Numbered from the stretch's first letter, positions 17,136 through 26,081 are shown. The stretch: 37,928 nucleotides of DNA from SAR86 cluster bacterium (GCA_002401885.1 NVUL01000019.1:1-37928), one strand, 5' to 3'. Notes: generated by a model from the letters alone, not told the origin. Translations and numbers: made by a program.

Positions 17136-19824
17136 ACTTGCAGGGAAGAAAGGACATGCGGTAATAACCTTGTTGTTAGTAGTTCTTGCCAATAGTGTTA
17201 TGGGACAGAATTCTCCGCAGACCAATACTGGTGAATCGCCGTTGTTTCGCGGCGAACAATTATTGATGACAGGCTCCTATGCGGCGGCCAGCGATATCTT
17301 CCAGATGGCTGATGGTCTTGATCGCAACGAGGGCCTAGTTGGAGCAAGCAAGGCCTTCGCGATGATGGGCAACTATCAGGAGGCAATGAGCGTTGTTGAG
17401 GGCGCAATAGAAGACGATGAATATGCGCGTTTCCCATTGCTCAGCACGCAGCTTGCCGAGGTTAAGCGAGCAGTAGGCGAATCGAAAGAAGCGCTGGGAA
17501 TACTGGAATCGGTTGTAGCTGGTTTGGCAGAGCCGCCTGTGCGTACATTAGTTCAATACGGCAGCGTGCTCGGCTTCGTCGGGCAGAAGCAGAGTGCGTT
17601 CTCAATTTTAGATCAGGCGGTACAGCGTTATAACAATGGTCTGGTGTTCGCCTCTGAAGACGTAGCGATGGTCGCACTGGCAAGCTGGCTGATGGGAAAT
17701 TTTCATGACGCGAATAGTCTCTTCAACGAAGCAACGCGCGCAAATCCTAATAATTTGGAAGCTCATTCCCTGTGGGGCGATCTCTTTCTAGAGAAATATA
17801 ATGCCTCCGATGCCGAGCGCTCCTATCAAGAAGCGATAGATATTAATAGCCGCTATGTGCCTGCTCTTGTGGGGATAGCGAATGTAGTCGGTGACGAGCG
17901 TGCATTGCAGCGCGCACTGGCGATAAACCCGAATTCTATTCCAGCGATGGAAACCTATGGCCAGTTGTTGATGGTCAATGGGAGAGAAGAGGAGGCGCAG
18001 GACTACTTCGAGCGGGTGCTGGCACTCAACCCAGAGTCGTTGAAAACACTTAGCGTGTTGGCGTCCAGAGCGGCGTTGGAAGAACGGAGCGCCGAATATG
18101 AGGATTATCTCGCGCAGGTTGAATCCTTCAGCCCAAACAACCCAATTTTTCTAGGCAATGTTGCTGACAGCTTCGGCAATAACTACCTATTCGATGAGGC
18201 GGTGGAGTTTGCTCGTGCCGCAATTGCAGCAGACCCTCAATATTGGCAAGGATACACACTGCTCGGAAGTAATCTAATTCGTCTCGGCGAAGAGGAGGAG
18301 GGCAAGGCCAATCTCGAGATCGGTTACGAGAACGATCCATTCAATGTGATGACCTCGAATATGTTGAAGGTCTTCGACACGCTAGAAACTTATACGACTC
18401 AAGAGAGCGAGCACTTTAAGGTGCATATGAGTGAGAATGATTCGGACATACTCTGGCCTTATCTTGAACCCCTGTTAGAAGAAAGTTGGGACACGCTGAC
18501 GGCGAAGTATGGCTTCGAACCCGAAGGACCTATCCTGATTGAGGTATTCGAAAAATCTGAAGATTTTGCTGTGCGCTCGGTGGGTCTCCCAGACATCGGT
18601 CCGTTGGTTGGAATCTGCTTCGGTAAAGTTATAACGCTGATCTCACCGGATACACTTTCCGCAAACTGGCAGGAAATCGTCTGGCATGAGTTCATGCATG
18701 TAATCACCTTGCAGATGACAGGCAATAGAATGCCGCGTTGGCTCTCCGAGGGAATTTCGGTCTATGAAGAACGTGAGGGCAGGCCCTATTGGGGCCGAAG
18801 TCAGGGGTTAGATTTAGTGCGTGCCTCCGAGCAAGACAAGCTGTTACATGTCGCCGACCTGAATTCTGGATTCTCCGGTGCGCAAAACAGTGCCGATCTG
18901 GGTTTTGCCTATTTTCAAGCCTATTTGGTAGTCGATTTCATAGCCGATGAATACGGTTTTGAGAAGTTGGTTGAGCTGGTTGATCAGTATGCATTTATTA
19001 AAGACGAAGAAGAGCGATTTGATGAAGTCTTCGATCAGAGTCTGGGGCAATTCGATGCGGCCTTCAGAAGCTGGATCGATCGCCGTGTCGCAGAGATTAA
19101 TGTCTATGTGCATACCGAAGATCTGCCCGACGAAGGTGATGGACACGGTCATGGCGTGCGCGAGAATTCAAGCGCGATACTCGCCGAGCTCTATAACAAT
19201 GTATCGCTGAAGCAACATATGCGCGCCCGAATTGAAGAAAATGATCGCGACTTCCAAGCCTACTTACAACTGGGTATCGTTTTGTTCAAGGAAGAGAGTT
19301 TCTTTGAGGCGAAGCAGTATCTGAATCAGGCGTATGAACTCCTTCCATCCTATACCGGCTACCCGAGTCCTCCTCTGGTGCTGTCGCAGATATACGAGCA
19401 GGAAGGTGACCGCGAGGCTCAGCTACAGCAATTGGAATTGCTCTTACAGAACCTCCAGCACGACTACGCTTCGGCAATCATCTTGGCAGAGGCGGCCTTA
19501 GAAGAAAATAACTTCGAGCGAGCCGGGTACTACATCGATCGCGCAATTCAGGTAGACCCTTATCGTGCTGATGTACATCAGTTGAAGGCTGATTACGCCG
19601 AGACGATCGGTGATAGTCAGCTAGCCGTTACCGAGTACGAAGTGCTGCTGAAACTCGAGATCAATGACCCGGCAGAAGCACAGACGAATCTAGCAGAGGC
19701 CTATTTGAAAAATGGGCAGACTCTTCAGGCGAAGGAGAATATCTTAAGGGCGCTGGAAACCGCACCTAGCTACCAACGTGCACAGAGAATATTGTTGCAA
19801 TCAATCGATGGAGATGCGGATTAA
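17098..19824 (+). CDS. TPR protein with MA-type (gluzincin) metallopeptidase domain
   Basis: 908 residues with an N-terminal signal (VITLLLVVLANSVMGQ). TPR-like helices span about residues 40-440. A peptidase domain follows with HEFMH at 530-534 and PRWLSEGISVYEE, in which Glu551 is the expected third zinc ligand; together these form an intact HEXXH...E site. A second TPR block occupies about 705-905 (for example NNFERAGYYIDRAIQVDPYRADVHQLKADYA). The gene overlaps the C13-like gene by 38 nt if ATG 17098 is used. A GTG at 17125 preceded by GGGTGA is an alternative start. Likely a periplasmic zinc peptidase scaffolded by TPRs; substrate unknown. It is the only protease in the operon with a complete active site. 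Confidence 0.85.
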   Translation: MMLLTRVNQVNNKLAGKKGHAVITLLLVVLANSVMGQNSPQTNTGESPLFRGEQLLMTGSYAAASDIFQMADGLDRNEGLVGASKAFAMMGNYQEAMSVVEGAIEDDEYARFPLLSTQLAEVKRAVGESKEALGILESVVAGLAEPPVRTLVQYGSVLGFVGQKQSAFSILDQAVQRYNNGLVFASEDVAMVALASWLMGNFHDANSLFNEATRANPNNLEAHSLWGDLFLEKYNASDAERSYQEAIDINSRYVPALVGIANVVGDERALQRALAINPNSIPAMETYGQLLMVNGREEEAQDYFERVLALNPESLKTLSVLASRAALEERSAEYEDYLAQVESFSPNNPIFLGNVADSFGNNYLFDEAVEFARAAIAADPQYWQGYTLLGSNLIRLGEEEEGKANLEIGYENDPFNVMTSNMLKVFDTLETYTTQESEHFKVHMSENDSDILWPYLEPLLEESWDTLTAKYGFEPEGPILIEVFEKSEDFAVRSVGLPDIGPLVGICFGKVITLISPDTLSANWQEIVWHEFMHVITLQMTGNRMPRWLSEGISVYEEREGRPYWGRSQGLDLVRASEQDKLLHVADLNSGFSGAQNSADLGFAYFQAYLVVDFIADEYGFEKLVELVDQYAFIKDEEERFDEVFDQSLGQFDAAFRSWIDRRVAEINVYVHTEDLPDEGDGHGHGVRENSSAILAELYNNVSLKQHMRARIEENDRDFQAYLQLGIVLFKEESFFEAKQYLNQAYELLPSYTGYPSPPLVLSQIYEQEGDREAQLQQLELLLQNLQHDYASAIILAEAALEENNFERAGYYIDRAIQVDPYRADVHQLKADYAETIGDSQLAVTEYEVLLKLEINDPAEAQTNLAEAYLKNGQTLQAKENILRALETAPSYQRAQRILLQSIDGDAD

Positions 19825-20665
19825 ATTGTCGATCCTTAAACGATTCTTATTGCTTGTAACTGCTTGCTTGCTGTTTGTCTGCACGACCGTGGCTGCGCAG
19901 GTTTTGCAGTTCGACAATGAGGGCGATTCTGAAATCTATGGCAATGAGATTACCGATTTTCAGTGGATAAGAGGGCAGTACACGAATCATGCCGGTGGCA
20001 ATAGAGGCGGCTATGGCATGCGTCGCCGCGGCGGTTGGTGGGATACAGACTATCCAGACTCCGATGAGAATTTCCTGCGCGGTGTGCAGCGTTATACGAA
20101 TATAGATACGAACCCGCGCAATCATGAATTTATTGAGCTAACCGACCCTCGTCTATTTGAGAACATCTTCCTCTACATGAATTGGAAGAGGGTGCCAATC
20201 GGCTCATCTTATAGCGGGCCGAACTTCTCTCCTGAGGAGGTCGAAGCGCTTCGTGAATTCATGTTTCGTGGCGGCTTCGTCATGGTGGATGACTTTTGGG
20301 GGCAGCCGCATCTCGATGACATGTTTATGGAGATAGGTAAGATTTTTCCCGAGCGTGAAATCATAAAGTTGAACAATACTCATGAAATATTTCATGTGTT
20401 CTTCGACATCGATGAGGTCCCCCAAGTACCTGGCCGCATGGTGACATGGGACTTCGGTGGATTTATGAAACTTGATGATCCCAGCTATCCGCCCGAGGTT
20501 TATGCGGTTCTGGACGACGACGGGCGCGTCATGATGGTGGCAAATTACAATACGGATTTGGGAGATGGTTGGGAGCATACTTTTTATAAGGGCTACCCTA
20601 CCAAGGCCACGAATGATGCCTATAAAATTGGGATTAACTTTCTGATGTATGCGTTCAGTCATTAG
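19814..20665 (+). CDS. DUF4159 domain protein, exported
   Basis: About 283 residues. A hydrophobic N-terminal helix (FLLLVTACLLFVCTTVAAQ) looks like a signal peptide. The remainder matches DUF4159: ENFLRGVQRYTNI, FENIFLYMNWKR, EEVEALREFMFRGGFVMVDDFWG, IIKLNNTHEIFHVFF, and a C-terminal AYKIGINFLMYAFSH. DUF4159 is thought to adopt a flavodoxin/amidotransferase-like fold; its activity is unknown. It overlaps the previous stop by 11 nt. Other starts (GTG 19778, ATG 19808, TTG 19826) are possible because no clear ribosome-binding site exists. In other proteobacteria DUF4159 is often fused to a BatA-like segment; here it stands alone. Confidence 0.85.
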   Translation: MRIKLSILKRFLLLVTACLLFVCTTVAAQVLQFDNEGDSEIYGNEITDFQWIRGQYTNHAGGNRGGYGMRRRGGWWDTDYPDSDENFLRGVQRYTNIDTNPRNHEFIELTDPRLFENIFLYMNWKRVPIGSSYSGPNFSPEEVEALREFMFRGGFVMVDDFWGQPHLDDMFMEIGKIFPEREIIKLNNTHEIFHVFFDIDEVPQVPGRMVTWDFGGFMKLDDPSYPPEVYAVLDDDGRVMMVANYNTDLGDGWEHTFYKGYPTKATNDAYKIGINFLMYAFSH

Positions 20666-20736
20666 TTACGAGACGAGCACTATACAACAGTACGGCAAAC
20701 AGAAAAATTGAGAAAACCGGAAGACAGGAATTAGAC

Positions 20737-21786
20737 ATGACAGACATTGAAGAAGCAGTAACAGACACGGCCGAGGACACGGCTATCGAAAGCCCAGATG
20801 ATCTTACGCTCGTTAAGAAGATGCAGGATGGGCGCGATCAGATCGTCACCGAGATTAAGAAAGTGATCATCGGCCAGGATGATGTTATCGATGAGCTGTT
20901 GATTGCCCTATTCTCTGGTGGCCATTGTCTAATTACCGGTGTTCCGGGGTTGGCGAAGACACTGTTGATCAAGACCGTCGCCGATATTTTAAAAGTTGAT
21001 TTCAGCCGGATTCAGTTCACGCCTGACTTGATGCCGGCAGACGTTGTTGGTTCTGAAATCGTTGAGGAGAAAGATGGAAATCGAGTTCTTAAGTTTGTCA
21101 GAGGCCCCATCTTTACCAACATCCTGCTCGCGGACGAGATCAACAGAACACCGCCGAAGACGCAGTCATCCCTGTTAGAGGCGATGGAAGAGCGACAGGT
21201 GACGGCCGCAGGTGTGACTTACCCGATGTCGGCGCCTTTCTTTGTGCTGGCTACGCAGAACCCGATCGAGCTTGAAGGCACCTATCCGTTGCCAGAGGCA
21301 CAGCTAGACCGTTTTATGTTCAAGATTGAGCTCGACTATCTAAGCGAACAAGAAGAGGTCGATGTGGTGAGTAGCACCACTCAGACAAATGATACTACCT
21401 TGTCCCACCCCCTGAGTGGAGAGGATATTCTGGAATTCCAGCGTATTGCGAGACAGGTGCCCGCGGCCGAGGCGGTGATTCAGTATGCGGTTAGGCTAGT
21501 ACATGCGTCACGTCCACAGACGACAGGCAGTCCGCAGTTTATTAAAGACTGGGTAAACTGGGGCGCTGGAATACGGGCCTCACAGAACCTGATTCTTGCT
21601 GGGAAAGTACGCGCTCTCTTGTTGGGCCGCTACAACGTATCTTACGGCGATGTGCGTGCACTCGCGCCTTCAATTTTACGACATAGAATCTTACTGAACT
21701 TCCATGCTGAGGCGGAGCGAATTACAACCAATCACGTTATACAACGTCTACTTGAAGAAGTGCCCGAACCGACTTCGGACCTATAG
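20737..21786 (+). CDS. MoxR-family AAA+ ATPase
   Basis: 349 residues, cytoplasmic. Walker A is GVPGLAKT (68-75) and Walker B is LLADEIN (130-136). Sensor 1 is in LATQNP, followed by the family's IELEGTYPLPEAQLDRFMFK. The C-terminal lid domain has WVNWGAGIRASQNLILAGK and APSILRHRILLNF. MoxR ATPases act as chaperones that activate or assemble partner complexes, usually with VWA proteins encoded beside them. Here three such partners lie in the same operon. AGGAA precedes the ATG. The 71-nt gap upstream is the largest in the operon, so an internal promoter is possible. Unlike most MoxR operons, the ATPase is the sixth gene and not the first. Confidence 0.95.
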   Translation: MTDIEEAVTDTAEDTAIESPDDLTLVKKMQDGRDQIVTEIKKVIIGQDDVIDELLIALFSGGHCLITGVPGLAKTLLIKTVADILKVDFSRIQFTPDLMPADVVGSEIVEEKDGNRVLKFVRGPIFTNILLADEINRTPPKTQSSLLEAMEERQVTAAGVTYPMSAPFFVLATQNPIELEGTYPLPEAQLDRFMFKIELDYLSEQEEVDVVSSTTQTNDTTLSHPLSGEDILEFQRIARQVPAAEAVIQYAVRLVHASRPQTTGSPQFIKDWVNWGAGIRASQNLILAGKVRALLLGRYNVSYGDVRALAPSILRHRILLNFHAEAERITTNHVIQRLLEEVPEPTSDL

Positions 21787-21846
21787 CCTAGAACCTTAGT
21801 TGACACCCATACCGTTGAATTCCGACTACCAGAGTAAAGAGTTGTA

Positions 21847-22740
21847 ATGTCAGAGTCGCTAAATTTTCTCGATCCTACCGTCCTCGCTGGTCTCGACAAT
21901 CTCGAGCTGCGTGCGCGCGTGGTTGTGGAAGGGTTTCTTTCCGGTTTGCACAAAAGCCCACACAGGGGCTTTAGTGTTGAGTTTAACGACTATCGTCACT
22001 ACTACCGTGGCGACGATATGCGGCATATAGACTGGAAGTTATACGCTCGAACTGAAAAGTTTTACATCAAACAGTACGAGGACGAGACCAACGTCCGATG
22101 TATGGTCGTGTTGGATACCAGCGCTTCCATGTCGTACTCATCTGGCGGCACGAGTAAGCTGGACTATGGCATCACCCTAGCTTCCGCGTTGGCGTATTTC
22201 ATCAATAGGCAGCGCGATGCGGTCGGTCTGATTACTTATGACGAGAAGGTTAATGACTACCTTCCTGCGAAGTGTCGACAGCCACATCTCATGCGCATAT
22301 TAAGAACTCTGGCCCATGTCAAGCCGGGCAAGAAAACCGACGCTGTTAAGCCGCTGACAGACCTTGCCGCCTCGCTCAACAAGAAGAGTATGGTTGTGTT
22401 AATAACCGACATGCTCGACGACGAGGAGCGCCTCATTAAGACTCTGCAGAATCTTCGCGGTATGGGAAACGATATAATCGTCTTTCATGTCATGGACGAT
22501 GCCGAACTAAACTTTAATTTCAACGAGGCTTCGGAGTTCGTTGATATGGAAAGTGATGAGACTTTTATTACAACGCCGGCAGCGATTCGCAAGGCCTATC
22601 TCGAAAACCTGAACGAGTTCCTGTCGTTCTGTAAGAAGCAGTGCCAGATAAGCGGCGTGGATTACTGCCTATTAAACACCTCAGAACCTCTGGACGAGGC
22701 GTTGTCATCCTATATGAGCAAAAGAGCGAAGAGCTTCTAG
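21847..22740 (+). CDS. DUF58 / VWA-like protein
   Basis: 297 residues, soluble with no membrane helix. It contains the DUF58 signature VEFNDYRHYYRGDDMRHIDWKLYARTEKFYIKQYEDE (about residues 39-75). A VWA fold follows with DTSASM (Asp90, Ser92, Ser94), GLITYDEKVN and VLITDMLDDEE, so the metal-binding residues look complete. DUF58 proteins are standard partners of MoxR ATPases and are presumed cytoplasmic adaptors between ATPase and membrane components. It lies 60 nt after moxR and its stop codon directly abuts the next gene's ATG. A consensus TTGACA lies in the 60-nt gap, but it has no matching -10. Confidence 0.93.
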   Translation: MSESLNFLDPTVLAGLDNLELRARVVVEGFLSGLHKSPHRGFSVEFNDYRHYYRGDDMRHIDWKLYARTEKFYIKQYEDETNVRCMVVLDTSASMSYSSGGTSKLDYGITLASALAYFINRQRDAVGLITYDEKVNDYLPAKCRQPHLMRILRTLAHVKPGKKTDAVKPLTDLAASLNKKSMVVLITDMLDDEERLIKTLQNLRGMGNDIIVFHVMDDAELNFNFNEASEFVDMESDETFITTPAAIRKAYLENLNEFLSFCKKQCQISGVDYCLLNTSEPLDEALSSYMSKRAKSF

Positions 22741-24765
22741 ATGGTATTTTTAACTCCCTTATTCTTGCTTGGCTTGCTAGCGGCGCTAATTCCTATAGCG
22801 ATTCACCTCATTCGTAAGGAAAAGCCGCCGAAGGTGATGTTCAGTAGTATTCGATTCCTGAAGAAAACCTCGAAGAAGCTCATCCTCTTCCAACATATTC
22901 AACAGTGGCTGCTGCTGTTGCTAAGATCTGCAGTTATCGCCCTATTAGTATTCGCCTTCGCTAGGCCGCTTTTCGATTCGACCATGGCACGACTATTAGA
23001 CGCCGATCCCATGTCAGCGGTGATCCTGCTCGACGTTTCTATGAGCATGCGCTATGAGGACAACTTCGAGCTAGCCAAACAGGAGGCCCTCGATATCCTA
23101 GATGGGATGACATCGGGCGACGAGGTAGCGTTGATAAGCTTCTCGAATGCCGCCGCCGTAGTGCGCGAGTTAAGTACTGATATAGATAGTGTTAGATCAC
23201 TTATCAATAGTCTAGATGAGCCTGGCTATGGAACTACGCGCTACATGCCAAACTTGCGCCTCGCCGATCAGCTGCTTGAAACTTCTCGCTATGAGAATCG
23301 TGGCATCTATCTGATAAGCGATTTTCAGGATGTCGGTATGGATAACGCAGAAGAGGGTTGGAAATTGGCCCCCGGCACAGCCTTCACTGGCATAGATGTG
23401 GCGGCTGTCGAGAGTAGCAATCTTGCACTTACTGACGTGAGGTCACCCGAGCAGTTGTTGGAGGATGCGGCCGAACAACAGATTCTCGCTAGAGTTCGTT
23501 CGACGGGCACCCTCTATTTGGAGCAGGGCGATGTTAGTCTCTACGTCGATGGAGAACTGATAGAGAGAGTGCCAGTAGATCTTTCCGATCGCTCCGAACA
23601 GGTAGTCACCTTCACTGCCAGCTTCGATGCACAGGGCACTCACGATGGCGAGGTGCGCGTGACTGGCGACAATTTCGTAGTTGATAACTCCTATTTTTTC
23701 ACTGTCGATGTGCTGCCGAAGATTCGTGTCCTGCTGGTCAACGGTGAAGCATCAGACGATTGGTTTGATGATGAAGGGCACTGGTTTGGTCTTGCAGTAA
23801 GCAGCGCAGCTCAATCGCCTTTCCTATTACAGACAATCGAGCCCGCCGAGCTCAGCCCTGCTACGCTCAGGCAGAATGATGTTGCCGTATTACTAAACGT
23901 AGCAGACCTCAGCACCGGCCAGGCGGCCGCTATCGAAAACTATGTGCGCGAAGGTGGGAGTCTGCTTTTAGCGCCGGGGGATAAGGTGACACCGGAAGCA
24001 TTCAACCGTCAGTTTGCTGAAATTGCACCGGCAGTAATTCAAAGCAGAGGACAATTAGGTCTTGATGACTATCTTGTGATCGCAGATTTCGATCGTCGTC
24101 ATCCTATTCTCAGCCCGCTCAGTAGTGATTGGTCGGCGCGGTTTCAAAATTACTGGTCTTTGTTGCCAAACGAGGCGGCAGACGTACTGATGCAGTTCGA
24201 TAATACGGAGCCAGCGCTTTTGGAACGAAGCGTGGGGGAGGGGAATGTTATCCTATTTTCCTCATCGCTAGATTTGGAGTGGAATAATTTAGCGCTGCAG
24301 GGATTGTTCCTTCCGTTCGTGCATGAAACCCTCAGATACCTCGTACAACAGAATCCCAAGCAGCGTGCCTATCAGGTTGGAGATAGTCTGGACTTAGACC
24401 CCTCAGGCACGGCGCAGATAATCGAAGCTTTTGATGCGGCCGGCAACGCTATCCAATTTACGAATGACAATTTCGTCACTACAGCTACAACGCCTGGCAT
24501 GATTAACGCGAGGGTCGATGGGAATCCAGTTAACTTTGCAGTTAATGGCATTCCTGAAGAATCAAATTTCAATCGTACTCCGGTTGCAAACTTGTATGAT
24601 CAGATAATCAATCCAGATACCGAGCCCAATCAATCGCGCGAAGTTAGGACGGCGCAACTGATAGAAGAATTGGAGCGCCCACAGAGAGTCTGGTGGTGGA
24701 TTTTGAGTCTAACCATGCTACTTATTCTCGCGGAAGCGCTCGTTGCCAACCGAACTTACCGCTAG
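22741..24765 (+). CDS. BatA-type VWA membrane protein
   Basis: 674 residues. The N-terminal BatA/aerotolerance domain (about residues 1-78) has two helices around IPIAIHLIRKEKPPKVMFSS and LLLLLRSAVIALLVFAFARP. A VWA domain follows with Asp98-x-Ser100-x-Ser102, an intact DVSMS site, and SDFQD (Asp194). A long periplasmic beta-rich part includes VLLNVADLSTGQ and NYVREGGSLLLAPG, which again resemble the amidotransferase-like fold seen in the 13729 gene. A terminal helix is at about 652-668 (WWWILSLTMLLILAEAL). It directly abuts the DUF58 stop, closing the operon. Its two-ended membrane topology is similar to that of the 13729 protein, so the two may pair. Confidence 0.9.
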   Translation: MVFLTPLFLLGLLAALIPIAIHLIRKEKPPKVMFSSIRFLKKTSKKLILFQHIQQWLLLLLRSAVIALLVFAFARPLFDSTMARLLDADPMSAVILLDVSMSMRYEDNFELAKQEALDILDGMTSGDEVALISFSNAAAVVRELSTDIDSVRSLINSLDEPGYGTTRYMPNLRLADQLLETSRYENRGIYLISDFQDVGMDNAEEGWKLAPGTAFTGIDVAAVESSNLALTDVRSPEQLLEDAAEQQILARVRSTGTLYLEQGDVSLYVDGELIERVPVDLSDRSEQVVTFTASFDAQGTHDGEVRVTGDNFVVDNSYFFTVDVLPKIRVLLVNGEASDDWFDDEGHWFGLAVSSAAQSPFLLQTIEPAELSPATLRQNDVAVLLNVADLSTGQAAAIENYVREGGSLLLAPGDKVTPEAFNRQFAEIAPAVIQSRGQLGLDDYLVIADFDRRHPILSPLSSDWSARFQNYWSLLPNEAADVLMQFDNTEPALLERSVGEGNVILFSSSLDLEWNNLALQGLFLPFVHETLRYLVQQNPKQRAYQVGDSLDLDPSGTAQIIEAFDAAGNAIQFTNDNFVTTATTPGMINARVDGNPVNFAVNGIPEESNFNRTPVANLYDQIINPDTEPNQSREVRTAQLIEELERPQRVWWWILSLTMLLILAEALVANRTYR

Positions 24766-24874
24766 CTATAAGCGCCCATGAAAACCATGCTCAATATTCA
24801 ACTCTTTGATATTTAAATGAATTTAATTTATTTCTGTCACAGGTCTTTCACAATTCTGCAAAATTAGCTCCGAA

Positions 24875-24880
24875 TATAAT
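24875..24880 (+). promoter_or_regulatory. Consensus -10 before the 24932 gene
   Basis: A perfect TATAAT lies 51 nt before the start, in the AT-rich 166-nt gap after the large operon. TTAAAT/ATTTAA (24813-24826) gives an AT-rich upstream dyad that could act as an UP-type element. No clear -35 is present at 16-18 nt. It suggests the downstream gene has its own promoter. Confidence 0.45.
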
Positions 24881-24931
24881 TGAAAAATCCATTTTTATGC
24901 GTCATATTCTTACCATTACTGGTGCAGGATT

Positions 24932-25729
24932 ATGACGAGAATAGACGAACTAAAAACAGTCAATTACTCCCTAGACTCCCAATTAGTAGTGCCTCAACTA
25001 CTAGCGACGATGCTTGCAATGTTGAGTATCGCAGTTCTTTCTAGCCAGGCTTTCGCCCAGGGCTTGTCTCTCAATCTAACTAGTGAATTGGTCCCTTCTC
25101 TTGATCCGGCTTCACGCACAATTAGGACTATGGAGTCTGACTTCAGTGCCTACGATCAGCGTCAGATAGAGTCGTTAGAAGATTTAGGCCGATTGAACCT
25201 GTCACTAGGTGAGCACCAGCAGGCATTAGATCTTTTTAAGCAAGCCTTACACGTTGCTCGAATCAACCAAGGACTCTATCACGAATCCCAGATTTCAATC
25301 GTAGACGATATTATTTCTGCCGAGATTTCTCTGCAAAACTGGGAAGAGGCGGACAATTATTATGCCTATCAGGAGCATCTCTATCGCCGGATCTACGACA
25401 CGGATGATGCCCGCCTTGAAGCTGGGCTCAGGAAGGTCAGTGCTTGGCATATCACTGCATTAAATGTGAATCTAGATGGTAAACGAATCGAGCATTTGCG
25501 TAAGGCAAACAAGCTATTCAAGCTGCGCTTGCAAATAGCAGAGAACACACTGTCAATAGGCGACCCGAAGTTTGACATGCTGGTACGTAATATAGAGATT
25601 TTTGAAAAAGAGCTTTTCCTTTCCTCTGATCTGAATCGCGAGATGTTAATTCGACAACAGAAAGACTCCCAATCACGACGAAATTCTTTTCGTCAGAGCG
25701 GAAACAGAATAGTGGTTACCACTGATTAA
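24932..25729 (+). CDS. Secreted TPR-like protein of unknown function
   Basis: 265 residues. The N-terminal region has a long polar start, then LLATMLAMLSIAVLSSQAFAQG, a clear signal peptide ending AFA-QG. The mature part has TPR-like helices, for example SLEDLGRLNLSLGEHQQALDLFKQALHVARINQG (about residues 90-125) and ISAEISLQNWEEADNYYAYQEHLYRRI. A basic, Gln/Ser-rich C terminus follows (RQQKDSQSRRNSFRQSG). No enzyme domain is visible. GCAGGA precedes the ATG. The gene follows the MoxR/VWA operon in the same direction but has its own promoter-like -10, so membership in that system is uncertain. Likely a periplasmic protein-interaction module. Confidence 0.75.
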   Translation: MTRIDELKTVNYSLDSQLVVPQLLATMLAMLSIAVLSSQAFAQGLSLNLTSELVPSLDPASRTIRTMESDFSAYDQRQIESLEDLGRLNLSLGEHQQALDLFKQALHVARINQGLYHESQISIVDDIISAEISLQNWEEADNYYAYQEHLYRRIYDTDDARLEAGLRKVSAWHITALNVNLDGKRIEHLRKANKLFKLRLQIAENTLSIGDPKFDMLVRNIEIFEKELFLSSDLNREMLIRQQKDSQSRRNSFRQSGNRIVVTTD

Positions 25730-25804
25730 GAGCGTCCCGCCAATCTAAAGCCAGACTTACTTTCGACAATTCCACAGAGGACTACATTGCCAGCGCCACA
25801 CTAA

Positions 25805-25821
25805 CGAGCAGCGACTGCTCG
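25805..25821 (+). terminator. Candidate terminator hairpin of the TPR-like gene
   Basis: CGAGCAG pairs perfectly with CTGCTCG around a 3-nt loop CGA, 75 nt after the stop. A T-rich stretch (TTTGATTTTGTT) begins only about 10 nt later, so it is an imperfect intrinsic terminator. Confidence 0.4.
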
Positions 25822-25876
25822 AGGGCATGGCTTTGATTTTGTTGCGCGCCAGATGAGGGAATGAACAGAGGGACTA

Positions 25877-25932
25877 AAATTCAAGGCGCTAAAGTGGAAA
25901 CTTGAAAGCAACTCAATGCTATAAGAAAAGGG
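25877..25932 (+). repeat. 56-bp direct repeat, copy 1
   Basis: First of two near-identical units. It contains GGCGCTAAAGTGGAAACTTG and ends in an AAGAAAAGGG tract. It differs from copy 2 at two positions (C/T at base 6 and A/G within CAACTCRATGC). Short internal symmetry AAGTGGAAACTT is present. Confidence 0.8.
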
Positions 25933-25962
25933 AATAGCGAAGGATAGAGTTGTTACTGGCAG

Positions 25963-26018
25963 AAATTTAAGGCGCTAAAGTGGAAACTTGAAAGCAACTC
26001 GATGCTATAAGAAAAGGG
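25963..26018 (+). repeat. 56-bp direct repeat, copy 2
   Basis: Second unit, 54 of 56 bases identical to copy 1, with an 86-bp period and a 30-nt unique spacer. No further copies were noticed in the window. With only two units and repeats longer than the spacer it does not look like a CRISPR array. It may be a local duplication or a regulatory or small-RNA tandem. Confidence 0.8.
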
Positions 26019-26081
26019 GGGAACAAAGAAACACTCCCAAGCTCCAAGCTTTAGCTATTCACAATTTCGCACTATATCCCT

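Noticed and set aside
20204..20662. 152-codon open frame on the minus strand inside the DUF4159 gene
   Set aside because: Antisense shadow of a recognised domain; no matching family motif and it lies entirely within the real gene.
21800..21805. Consensus -35 TTGACA before the DUF58 gene
   Set aside because: No acceptable -10 at 15-19 nt, so not called as a promoter.
25877..26018. Repeat-spacer-repeat resembling a minimal CRISPR array
   Set aside because: Only two units, repeats of 56 bp longer than the 30-nt spacer, no cas genes in the window.
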